Source: a virus
Strand: one strand, 5' to 3'
Virus record (IMG/VR): IMGVR_UViG_3300027754_003706
Span: 1-20,453 of that record
Length of the DNA: 20,453 nucleotides
How positions within the stretch are numbered: position 1 is the first letter of the stretch; each line of letters starts with the position of its first letter. Made by a program: the position numbers and the translations under genes. Positions 1 through 6,841 of the stretch are shown in pieces. The notes below the pieces were generated by a model, which did no database searches, was not told the DNA's origin, and saw only the letters and a list, made by a program, of their open reading frames with translations.

Positions 1-45
1 AAAGATATTATCAGTCATCAAAGGCATTTTAAAATTATTAATCAT
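1..45 (-). CDS. Probable DegT/DnrJ aminotransferase, N-terminal fragment
   Basis: Only the first 15 codons are inside the window; they read MINNFKMPLMTDNIF and stay open to the edge. The 'PLMTDNI' stretch resembles the N-terminus of PLP-dependent sugar aminotransferases of the DegT/DnrJ/EryC1 family, which often begin with a similar 'IPLMKNNI' segment. The ATG lies six bases after the stop of the E1-beta-like gene, so it would be the next gene of the same operon. An alternative start is the ATG at 27. The family call rests on very few residues and on context, since sugar aminotransferases are common in such cassettes. The gene is certainly incomplete here. Confidence 0.45.
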   Translation of the reverse strand, partial: MINNFKMPLMTDNIF

Positions 46-51
46 TATAAA

Positions 52-582
52 TTATTTTTCGTTATAGTAATCACCCCACTCAACTAATATAGTTGATTTT
101 CCATCAGTTCTATTGTAAGCTTTTTTATAAGCCTCAAATATTTGTTCAGGCTCATCTAATCTGATAACCTCAACATTGGTTAGCATCTTTTTAAATGCTT
201 CCGTATAATCTCCAACATGCTGCCATTGTGGATGTAGTGGTCTTTCTGACCCAATAGCTGTTCTTATAATTACTTTAGTTTTGTAATCTGAAATCATTGG
301 TAATTTATCCAAATGATTTATTAATTGATTAACACCTAATAATAAGAAATTCCAACGAGGGTATATTGAAACGGGTACATATCCATTCATAGCCAATCCA
401 TTAGTAATACCCATTTGCATATCTTCATTAACAGGCATTTCCATTAATTTATCAGTACTAACATCTTTTAAAGTATTAGTCATACCAGTTCCAGCATATT
501 CAACTGCTTGTCCAATAAAGATAGTATCATTTTGCTCACCCAACCACTCCATAGAGCGTTTTAATTCATCAAAATATTTCAT
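52..582 (-). CDS. Minimal E1-beta-like (pyrimidine-domain) subunit of a thiamine-diphosphate enzyme
   Basis: 176 residues matching only the pyrimidine-binding domain of the 2-oxoacid dehydrogenase E1 beta/transketolase family. The 'EMPVNEDMQMG' segment at 48-58 matches the family's E-x-P-x-x-E motif. E53 sits where E1 beta has the glutamate that activates the thiamine aminopyrimidine. The following 'NGLAMNGYVPV' and 'NFLLLGVNQLINHLDKL' correspond to conserved helices of the fold. Usual E1 beta chains are about 325 residues; the C-terminal transketolase domain is absent. It starts nine bases after the alpha-like gene, so the two probably form one enzyme with the cofactor at the interface. No E2 or E3 gene is visible, so a full dehydrogenase complex is unlikely. 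A ligase or decarboxylase role in sugar building is inference. The family call is firm, the substrate unknown. Confidence 0.8.
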   Translation of the reverse strand: MKYFDELKRSMEWLGEQNDTIFIGQAVEYAGTGMTNTLKDVSTDKLMEMPVNEDMQMGITNGLAMNGYVPVSIYPRWNFLLLGVNQLINHLDKLPMISDYKTKVIIRTAIGSERPLHPQWQHVGDYTEAFKKMLTNVEVIRLDEPEQIFEAYKKAYNRTDGKSTILVEWGDYYNEK

Positions 583-591
583 ATATAACTT

Positions 592-1200
592 TTAAAATTG
601 TATTCTCACACCTGTTCCAGCATGTGGATATTTGTTTTCGTATTCGTAATAGATAATCTTATCCATACCATTTTTGTATGTAAGTTCATCTTGCTTCCAA
701 GTTTTTAAAGTATCGGTACATACTGATTTATTATTATTTTCAATAACAAATGTAATTGGTAAATCGTAGTTTATAGCGTACTTATAATTCTCAGCAAAAC
801 ATCCAGTTTCAGATGTCATATCTCCTACAAAACAATAAACATGTCCTTCTTTATTTTGTAATTTATTTGCTAAAGCAACTCCTGTTGCAACAGGTATATT
901 ACCAGTTACAATTGCTGATGAAAATACTTTATAATCTTTAAAATTCAAAGATATTGATTTACCTGCTTTAATCTCATCCAACAATAAATCAGATGGTACT
1001 CCTTTCAATAAACATTGATAGTGACTTCTCCAAGAACAAAATATCCAATCTTCTTCTTTTATGTTTTGGAATATCTCCAACATTTTTTCTTCGTTGTTGC
1101 TATACAAATGTACAGGTGCCTTCACTTCTTTGTTCATAAAAGCTTCACATACACTGTCCTCAAATTGTATTAAGCTTTCTTTTGTGTGATTTGTAATCAT
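592..1200 (-). CDS. Minimal E1-alpha-like (diphosphate-domain) subunit of a thiamine-diphosphate enzyme
   Basis: 202 residues resembling the E1 alpha chain of pyruvate/acetoin dehydrogenase-type enzymes. The thiamine-diphosphate/metal motif is present at 126-156: GD at 126-127, then 'ETGCFAEN', 'LPITFVIENN' and N155-N156. The usual third glycine of GDG is methionine 128. An 'RSH' at 58-60 fits the conserved histidine region, and 'PVATGVALANKL' at 103-114 is typical of the family. Family members are usually 320-400 residues; this one ends soon after the cofactor motif at a tidy 'PHAGTGVRIQF' terminus. It is therefore a reduced form rather than an obvious frameshift. It is followed nine bases later by its beta-like partner and preceded by an epimerase gene, which places it in sugar metabolism rather than central carbon metabolism. 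Confidence 0.8.
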   Translation of the reverse strand: MITNHTKESLIQFEDSVCEAFMNKEVKAPVHLYSNNEEKMLEIFQNIKEEDWIFCSWRSHYQCLLKGVPSDLLLDEIKAGKSISLNFKDYKVFSSAIVTGNIPVATGVALANKLQNKEGHVYCFVGDMTSETGCFAENYKYAINYDLPITFVIENNNKSVCTDTLKTWKQDELTYKNGMDKIIYYEYENKYPHAGTGVRIQF

Positions 1201-1205
1201 TTTTA

Positions 1206-2171
1206 TTATTTTATAAATGTACTTCCGTTATAATTTGCTTTGTACCAATCACTTGTTTTTTTCATTCCTTGTAAAATGTTAGTAGTTGGTTTCCATCCTA
1301 ACACTTGCTCAGCTTTTGTACAATCCAAAATTACAGTTGTTGGTATATTTGGTTTTGATGTGTTATATTCTAATGTAAGTGATTTATCATTAACAGCCAT
1401 AATAGCATCTGCTAATTCTGCGATTGAATATGCTCTACCAGCACCGCAATTGAATAACTCATACTTAGTATCTTGCTTATCAATTATCTTTTCAACCATA
1501 TCAATTAAATCATCAATGTAAACAATATCTCTCTTAGCTTCACCAGTTCCCCAAACCTCTAATGTGTTTTCTGAATTGATAATCTTATTGATGAATGCTG
1601 GTACTACATGACACTTATCTAAATCATATTTATCATAAGGCCCAAATACATTTGAGTGTCTAATTGCTGTGAATTTAGTTTCTCCTATTTGAGAATAAAA
1701 ATCACACATATTTTCCAAATATACTTTAGTATTTCCAACACCATAATAGTTAGAATATATTCTATCAGCTGCTGACCAATCTTCTTCCGATTGTGCTACA
1801 TCTTTTGATTGATACATTACCGTACAACTAAAGAATATAAGATGTTCAACTTTATTCAATACAGCCTCTCTAAATATCCAAGAGTTCATAACTGCATTAT
1901 CAGTTACATGCAAATATGGACTGTTGATAACATCCTTTGCTCCGGTTGTAGTTGCTGCTGCCTGAACAATGATATCCTTTCCTTTCATTATTTCTTTAAC
2001 AGCTGATTCATCTCTTAAATCAACTTTTATAAATTCCACGCCTTCAACAGGTTCGTATTTTTGTTCAGAAAAGTAAGTAGCAGTTATTTTATATTCAGGA
2101 TTCTTTGAAAAGTGCTCAACACAATTTCTTCCAATAAAACCACTACCACCACATATAAGTAAATTTTTCAT
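1206..2171 (-). CDS. NAD(P)-dependent sugar-nucleotide epimerase/dehydratase (extended SDR)
   Basis: 321 residues of the extended short-chain dehydrogenase fold. The Rossmann glycine motif GGSGFIG is at 8-14, an acidic 'VDLRD' segment follows at about 50-54, and 'FFSCTVMY' (113-120) is the active-site serine strand. 'FGPYDKYD', 'VVPAFI' and 'RDIVYIDDL' are typical of GDP-fucose synthase/NDP-sugar epimerase relatives. The usual YxxxK is not intact: Y142-Y143 are followed by N147, with lysine at 149, so the catalytic pair is shifted or replaced. The gene starts one base after the upstream methyltransferase stop and ends five bases before the E1-alpha-like start. Likely role: epimerisation, reduction or dehydration of a nucleotide sugar; the exact substrate cannot be read from sequence. 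Confidence 0.85.
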   Translation of the reverse strand: MKNLLICGGSGFIGRNCVEHFSKNPEYKITATYFSEQKYEPVEGVEFIKVDLRDESAVKEIMKGKDIIVQAAATTTGAKDVINSPYLHVTDNAVMNSWIFREAVLNKVEHLIFFSCTVMYQSKDVAQSEEDWSAADRIYSNYYGVGNTKVYLENMCDFYSQIGETKFTAIRHSNVFGPYDKYDLDKCHVVPAFINKIINSENTLEVWGTGEAKRDIVYIDDLIDMVEKIIDKQDTKYELFNCGAGRAYSIAELADAIMAVNDKSLTLEYNTSKPNIPTTVILDCTKAEQVLGWKPTTNILQGMKKTSDWYKANYNGSTFIK

Positions 2172-2172
2172 A

Positions 2173-2862
2173 TTAATTGTTTATATAGTAAGCTATACCC
2201 ACTTCCTTAGAGTGTTTAATTAAAGTTATATCCTTTCCAATTTCACTTAATACTTTTGGAGTACCATATCTTTCTGCATCTAAACAAGCATCATGAAATG
2301 CAACAATACCATTTTTCTTTACCAACTTAGAATAATTTTCCCAATCTAATTTCACATATTCGTAACTATGGTTACCATCAATAAAAACTGCATCAAATTC
2401 TCCAAAAGATTTAATTTTGTTAATAACAGACGCATCAATGGATGAACCATATACAAAATGCTCTTTATTTTGATTATGCAATAACTCTCTATTTGAATAG
2501 TTTGTTATATTTTTAATATCATACTCAACAGTTACAACTTCATCACAAATTAAACTTAAACAAAAATGAGTTGAACCAAAATGACCTAATCCAATTTGTA
2601 AAACTTTCTTAACATCATTCTCAATAAGTAACTTTAAAAAATCATAAAGTTCTTCTCTGATTTGCTGAATGATTTGTGGTTTACTATTAACAATATCTTC
2701 ATTTGGGTCAATCCAAAGTTGCTTATATGTTTCGTAGTTATGTACTAAGTATTCACTACCTCTATGCTCTAACATAAGAAGTACATCATTAATCGTTTCA
2801 TCGGTTGTTGAGTTCTTATGCTTTTCTTTAAAGTATGTATTAAACCAATTGTAGTATGCCAT
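2173..2862 (-). CDS. Class I SAM-dependent methyltransferase (Methyltransf_24-like)
   Basis: 229 residues. The SAM-binding motif I is 'VLQIGLGHFGSTH' (87-99), ending the first strand of the Rossmann-like fold; 'VVTVEYD' (109-115) gives the acidic residue expected after strand 2. 'DAVFIDGNHSYEYV' (157-170) is the hallmark of the Methyltransf_24/cephalosporin-hydroxylase-like group, and 'GIVAFHDA' (185-192) is the later strand. No signal peptide or membrane segment is apparent. Start and upstream stop share a base (TAATG), implying translational coupling to the epimerase upstream. In this cassette it may O- or N-methylate a sugar; FkbM-type or protein methylation remain possible. Confidence 0.75.
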   Translation of the reverse strand: MAYYNWFNTYFKEKHKNSTTDETINDVLLMLEHRGSEYLVHNYETYKQLWIDPNEDIVNSKPQIIQQIREELYDFLKLLIENDVKKVLQIGLGHFGSTHFCLSLICDEVVTVEYDIKNITNYSNRELLHNQNKEHFVYGSSIDASVINKIKSFGEFDAVFIDGNHSYEYVKLDWENYSKLVKKNGIVAFHDACLDAERYGTPKVLSEIGKDITLIKHSKEVGIAYYINN

Positions 2863-3869
2863 TATTTATTTGTTTTTAATTTTGTATCTTCACCATTGAA
2901 AGCATCATATCTTCCCATATGATTTGAGTTTTGTTGATACCACTCATATGTCTCTCTAATACCATCTTCCAATGAAACGGTAGAAACAAATCCAGTTGCT
3001 TTTAATCTATCAATGTTAGCAACTCTAGCATCATCGCCGGTTGGTTTAGTTGCATCTAATACAATATCCAATTGCTTACCAGAAACTTTAATAGTAGTTT
3101 CTACCACAGTTCTAATTGTAATTGCTTCACCATTGCCAACGTTTACAGGTTGTGCAACTTTATTAGCTACCATATGTATTGCTGCTCTAGCTACGTCTCT
3201 AGCGTGAATGATATCTCTCTTTGATAATCCAGTTCCCCACACATCAACTTGCGTATCTGCTTCTGAAACTTTCCTTACTAAAGATGGAATTAATGTAGAA
3301 GTTCTTAAATCAAAATTATCAAACTTACCATATATGTTTACAGGCTTAATGATAGAAATGTTTCTCTTACCAGTTTGTTGCTCATATGCATCAATTTGTA
3401 CTTCCGCCATTCTTTTAGACCAGCCAGCAAACCAATCATTACGTGATGGCATTTGGTCCCATAATTTAGATTCTTCGAATATCTCAGCTGGTCCGTATGT
3501 ACCAACAGTTGATGTGTACAATCCCCACTCCATAGTTTCAGAAGCGTTCATCGCTGTAATCATATTAGTATTCATCAAAATAAAGTTAGTGAAGAATGCG
3601 TAAGGCTTTTCTTTTACTAAGACAGGTGAACCTTTAATACCTGCTATATGGAATACATAATCTTGTCCTTTAACAGCTTCAAAACAATTGTTAATATCTC
3701 TCAAATCTGCGTTTATATAGTTTACGTTCCAATCCGATTCAAAATTGTTTTCATCTAACGATATTGAAGTTACCTCAGCTCCTTCTTTTACCAATAGTTC
3801 TACCAATTCTCTACCTACTAGTCCAGTTCCACCGGTTACTAATACTTTCTTTTCTTTAAATGTTATCAT
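2862..3869 (-). CDS. NAD-dependent epimerase/dehydratase (extended SDR)
   Basis: 335 residues with a clear Rossmann motif TGGTGLVG (12-19), 'NADLRD' near 53-58 and 'STVGTYGP' at about 120-127. 'GTGLSKRDIIHARDVARA' near 214-231 is the substrate-domain segment seen in UDP-glucose 4-epimerase and GDP-sugar relatives. The active-site helix reads 'DWFAGWSKRMAEVQ' (145-158): K152 is present, but the canonical tyrosine four residues before it is replaced, F147 being the only aromatic candidate nearby besides W150. The gene begins 14 bases inside the end of the CgeB-like gene and shares TAATG with the methyltransferase. It is the second SDR of the cassette, so two sequential modifications of one sugar are plausible. 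Substrate unknown. Confidence 0.85.
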   Translation of the reverse strand: MITFKEKKVLVTGGTGLVGRELVELLVKEGAEVTSISLDENNFESDWNVNYINADLRDINNCFEAVKGQDYVFHIAGIKGSPVLVKEKPYAFFTNFILMNTNMITAMNASETMEWGLYTSTVGTYGPAEIFEESKLWDQMPSRNDWFAGWSKRMAEVQIDAYEQQTGKRNISIIKPVNIYGKFDNFDLRTSTLIPSLVRKVSEADTQVDVWGTGLSKRDIIHARDVARAAIHMVANKVAQPVNVGNGEAITIRTVVETTIKVSGKQLDIVLDATKPTGDDARVANIDRLKATGFVSTVSLEDGIRETYEWYQQNSNHMGRYDAFNGEDTKLKTNK

Positions 3870-4839
3870 AGTTTTTGTTTTTCCAATTTATTAATGTTTT
3901 ATCTTTTGTTTTTATAAACTCAAATATATTTTCTACCGAATATTTTTGAACTTGCTCATATGCAGCTTCAATCATTGGTATATAATTTTCAAAATTCTTA
4001 TCAACATCATTTAAGATATCTTCTAATTCTGAGTTGTTTTCAAAATATATGAAATGCTTATTTGGTTCATAGAAATCTTCTATTAAATTCCAAGGGTCTT
4101 TTTTACAAAGTATTAAAGATTTACAAGTAGCAATTTCATGCGTTCTAACTTTAAATTGTGGTAATATACCATCACTTGCGTAAGAGTCCCAAATCTTAAG
4201 TTCATTTCCCTCATAACCCGGATTATATTGAATGCTTGGTGCTTTATATAATTTATTAAATGTAAGTGAACTTTTTGATTTACTAACTTCTTTTAATTTA
4301 TCTTCAGTTGATATATTAACATGCGTACATTTGTTATATTCATATGGATGGTGTAACCAAGTGTTTTGCTGAGATGTAATGTATTTGTAAGGGAACTTAC
4401 TAATAACATCAATTGCGCCGGCATGCTCATCTCCGTTTATAGAACCAAACCAAGAAGATACTGCATCATAGTTTCCAAATGAATCTAATGAATAGTTTGT
4501 GTATGGATATGGAATGTATATAAATTTCTCATAACCAAAATGTTTATTCATAAATGCACAAGTGAATGGACAGACACAATATACTTCAGTAAATTGCTCA
4601 TATGCATCCATATAATAGTAATTTGGTTTTAATAAAAATTCACAAGGTGACCAATGTGCTAATAAAGCTTTTCTATTATAATCCATATATTCACCTAACA
4701 TATAAGGTGCATCTATAAACTGAACTCCATTAAAGAATAAATCTTTGGAATTTTCATCAGATAGATTATCTAATATTTTTTGTATATATGGTATTATACC
4801 ATATGGTGCATCTCCACCAAAGTTTTTAATTACCTTCAT
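3856..4839 (-). CDS. Probable GT-B glycosyltransferase (CgeB/GT group 1-like)
   Basis: 327 residues. The C-terminal half carries 'QFKVRTHEIATCKSLILC' (228-245) followed by a 'FIYFENNSELEDIL' segment (263-276). This pattern, an R-x-x-E helix, a loop and then a per-residue 'interval' segment, is seen in the Glyco_trans_1_2/CgeB group of GT-B enzymes. The N-terminal region is divergent; 'GGDAPYG' at 8-14 may be a phosphate-binding loop. No transmembrane segment is apparent. The start shares one base with the aminotransferase stop (TAATG), and the end overlaps the next epimerase by 14 bases. It probably transfers one of the sugars made by this cassette. Donor and acceptor are unknown. Confidence 0.6.
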   Translation of the reverse strand: MKVIKNFGGDAPYGIIPYIQKILDNLSDENSKDLFFNGVQFIDAPYMLGEYMDYNRKALLAHWSPCEFLLKPNYYYMDAYEQFTEVYCVCPFTCAFMNKHFGYEKFIYIPYPYTNYSLDSFGNYDAVSSWFGSINGDEHAGAIDVISKFPYKYITSQQNTWLHHPYEYNKCTHVNISTEDKLKEVSKSKSSLTFNKLYKAPSIQYNPGYEGNELKIWDSYASDGILPQFKVRTHEIATCKSLILCKKDPWNLIEDFYEPNKHFIYFENNSELEDILNDVDKNFENYIPMIEAAYEQVQKYSVENIFEFIKTKDKTLINWKNKNYDNI

Positions 4840-5471
4840 TATTCTATTACTTTGTTATTTTTGAAAACAGTGAATTCAGTTAAATCTCTATAACCATTTA
4901 ATTCACCTTGGTCTGAATTGTGTATTGATAGGTTTTGAAACATTGCCAATCCATGTGCTGCTTGCTGTGGAGTCATATACATATTCCATCCCAAAAATGT
5001 AATATCATCATCTTTATAATATTTTTCACTTCTACCTTCGTAACGGGCTTTCTTAAACCAATCAGCTGCCTCAGCGTTATCAGTTAGAATCATACCACCT
5101 TTCCAAATTGGTAATATTTTTTTAATATGAAACGATAATCCCATAAACGTTCCGGGCATATACATATCTTTTGTTAATCTCTTAGCAGCATCCCAAATTG
5201 GATATGGCTTCAATTGATATGCACCTACCCAATGATTTGTTTCAGGTCTTTTATCAAATATAACTTCACCACCAGCGTGAATAATTGATTGTGGTACTGA
5301 TAAATAGGTTTTAGATGGGATGGTTACCTCTTTAACTTTGTTGTATTTACAAATTAAAAATAGTGCATTAGTACAACTATCAATTGAAATAGCGTATGGT
5401 GCTCCCGTATAAGCTGCTATTTCTTCTTCAAACATTCGTACTACTTTGTACGGATTGTGTAACATTGGCAT
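4839..5471 (-). CDS. Minimal DegT/DnrJ/EryC1-type PLP aminotransferase
   Basis: 210 residues, about half the usual 360-400. The family landmarks of the PLP domain are present. 'YAISIDSCTNAL' (26-37) is the phosphate/cofactor loop, and 'IPSKTYLSVPQSIIHAGG' (51-68) matches the conserved strand-helix. D94 in 'WDAAKRL' fits the pyridine-nitrogen aspartate. K118 (or K117) in 'LSFHIKK' fits the Schiff-base lysine, and 'GGMILTD' follows at 125-131. 'LGWNMYMTPQQAAHGLAMFQNL' matches the region that closes the large domain. The small C-terminal domain is missing, so it is either a reduced aminotransferase working as a dimer or a degenerate one. A second start at the third codon is possible. Expected role: transamination of a 3- or 4-keto sugar nucleotide. 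Confidence 0.8.
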   Translation of the reverse strand: MPMLHNPYKVVRMFEEEIAAYTGAPYAISIDSCTNALFLICKYNKVKEVTIPSKTYLSVPQSIIHAGGEVIFDKRPETNHWVGAYQLKPYPIWDAAKRLTKDMYMPGTFMGLSFHIKKILPIWKGGMILTDNAEAADWFKKARYEGRSEKYYKDDDITFLGWNMYMTPQQAAHGLAMFQNLSIHNSDQGELNGYRDLTEFTVFKNNKVIE

Positions 5472-5473
5472 AA

Positions 5474-5689
5474 TTAATTATTTTCTTCTTCTATGATTTC
5501 AATGCAAAGTATATTCTTATCATTAACCATTACTAATCTACCATCAGCTGTTTCAAACTTGGTAAATTGACCTTGCTTAATAGAATGTGTATCTACATTA
5601 TTAAAAGTTCTTTTCTCACCACCTACAAAATGTAAGATTTGTGAAACGTATCTTCCTTTTTTTATAATTGAACTTTTTAAGTTTGTCAT
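5474..5689 (-). CDS. Small hypothetical protein in the sugar cassette
   Basis: 71 residues that I do not recognise. It begins with a basic stretch ('SSIIKKGRYVSQ') and then shows alternating hydrophobic residues suggesting a small beta-rich fold ('RLVMVNDKNILCIEII'), ending in an acidic tail. No cysteines pair up as a metal site and no membrane segment is visible. It is placed with only one- and two-base gaps between the acetyltransferase and aminotransferase genes, so it is translated as part of the cassette and is unlikely to be a chance ORF. An accessory or structural role for a neighbouring enzyme is possible but not shown. Confidence 0.65.
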   Translation of the reverse strand: MTNLKSSIIKKGRYVSQILHFVGGEKRTFNNVDTHSIKQGQFTKFETADGRLVMVNDKNILCIEIIEEENN

Positions 5690-5690
5690 A

Positions 5691-6071
5691 TTATTTTTTG
5701 AATATTATATAAGCTTCCGTAAATCCACAAGACTTAAATAAATTCATACTTGCCTCATTACCTATCTTAACCTTCCCTTCTGCAGTTGGCCATATTTTCA
5801 TAGCTTCCTCAATCATAAACTTACCAACACCTTTTCCCTGATAATCAGGATGTGTACATACTCTTATATCATCTTCTATTACTCCCACATATCCTGCGGG
5901 CTTTCCATCAACTAAAGCAACACGATAACACGTATGATAAGTGTTCATATAACTTCTTTGTTGCTGTTCGGTAATAAAAGTAGTTGCTATAAAACCACTA
6001 ATTACTCTTTCATCAATTCTTAGTTCTCTTACAAACTCCCAATACTCTTCGCTACATTTTACTAATTCCAT
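5691..6071 (-). CDS. GNAT-family N-acetyltransferase (possible amino-sugar acetyltransferase)
   Basis: 126 residues from the chosen start. Motif A of the GNAT fold is 'VCTHPDYQGKGVGKFMIEEA' with the acetyl-CoA pyrophosphate loop Q78-G-K-G-V-G83. 'GNEASMNLFKSCGF' is the usual C-terminal motif B. The N-terminus 'MELVKCSEEYWEFVRELR' resembles GNATs that acetylate 4-amino sugars (PseH/FdtC-like). The frame is open to an ATG at 6167, but that would overlap the GT-D-like gene by 106 bases and add 32 residues unlike the family. The ATG at 6071, which overlaps by 10 bases, gives a normal GNAT start (6077 is also possible). With an aminotransferase two genes downstream, N-acetylation of an amino sugar is the natural reading. 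Confidence 0.8.
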   Translation of the reverse strand: MELVKCSEEYWEFVRELRIDERVISGFIATTFITEQQQRSYMNTYHTCYRVALVDGKPAGYVGVIEDDIRVCTHPDYQGKGVGKFMIEEAMKIWPTAEGKVKIGNEASMNLFKSCGFTEAYIIFKK

Positions 6072-6841
6072 ATACATATTTTTTGAATGTCCTGTCCGCC
6101 TGTGTAATTCCAAAATGCTTTTAGGTAACCTCTTTCGGTTGGCATATTCATCATTGGAGTTAAACATGTTCCTATATCAACGTAAGAATTAGTTGGAAAC
6201 TCTTTGAATAACTCGTATATTGCCAAATTAGAAAACGTTGAAGCTGAAAATAAGAATAGATGATTTTCAATGTTATTTTCTTTAATCCATATTTTAATTT
6301 CTTCAATTTTACCATAATCATTTATCATTGCGTTATATCCTACTCTAAAATCTTTTTTTATAAATGGTAACTTTGATGTATCTGCACTTTCGTGTCCAAC
6401 AAATACACAATCCTTGCTATAAAAAATTGGAAGTGTATTCATTATGAATAATGGATAATTTCCATTAACCCATAAATTTGCCCAACTTAAGCTTTCATCA
6501 TCACCACCATGTAAATTAATTTGCCAATCAAATGCTTCTTTACCAACACAACAACTGCAACTAATACCTTTGTAATAATTTGTTTGTCTATGCTTATAAG
6601 CCTCTACTAACTTTTGTTGATAGAATCCATGCTCCTTAGGGTCATAGTGTTTGAAATCAGCAGGTTGATAAAATCCTCCTTGCTTTTGCTCTCCAATTTG
6701 AATTAATCCATTATCTAAAACTAATTCTTTGTTTTGAAGAATATACAATTCACCATCTGAATATCTAGCAAATGCAAAGTGTTCATCTTTACGAATCATA
6801 TCAGTAAACTTAGCAAAGTGCTCTCTAAAATTCTTCTGCAT
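6062..6841 (-). CDS. Probable GT-D-fold glycosyltransferase-like protein (DUF1792-like)
   Basis: 259 residues. 'FAFARYSDGELYIL' (22-35) resembles the 'RFGDGE' nucleotide-sugar/metal motif of the GT-D (DUF1792) glycosyltransferases. The late 'NSYVDIGTCL' segment near residue 220 resembles that family's conserved C-terminal strand. The middle contains a cysteine cluster ('SCSCCVG', about 94-100) that I cannot explain. No membrane segment is visible. The gene starts 17 bases inside the wecB end and overlaps the acetyltransferase by 10 bases, so it is within the operon. The family assignment comes from short motifs only; a different Rossmann-type protein is possible. Confidence 0.5.
   Translation of the reverse strand: MQKNFREHFAKFTDMIRKDEHFAFARYSDGELYILQNKELVLDNGLIQIGEQKQGGFYQPADFKHYDPKEHGFYQQKLVEAYKHRQTNYYKGISCSCCVGKEAFDWQINLHGGDDESLSWANLWVNGNYPLFIMNTLPIFYSKDCVFVGHESADTSKLPFIKKDFRVGYNAMINDYGKIEEIKIWIKENNIENHLFLFSASTFSNLAIYELFKEFPTNSYVDIGTCLTPMMNMPTERGYLKAFWNYTGGQDIQKICIWN

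Noticed and set aside
1240-3603. Plus-strand open frames opposite the epimerase genes (1240-1521, 1809-2006, 3013-3207, 3208-3603).
   Set aside because: No recognisable domains or plausible starts; they lie fully inside well-supported minus-strand enzymes.
6072-6167. Longer N-terminus of the acetyltransferase from the ATG at 6167.
   Set aside because: It would overlap the GT-D-like gene by 106 bases and adds residues unlike GNAT proteins; the ATG at 6071 gives a standard start.
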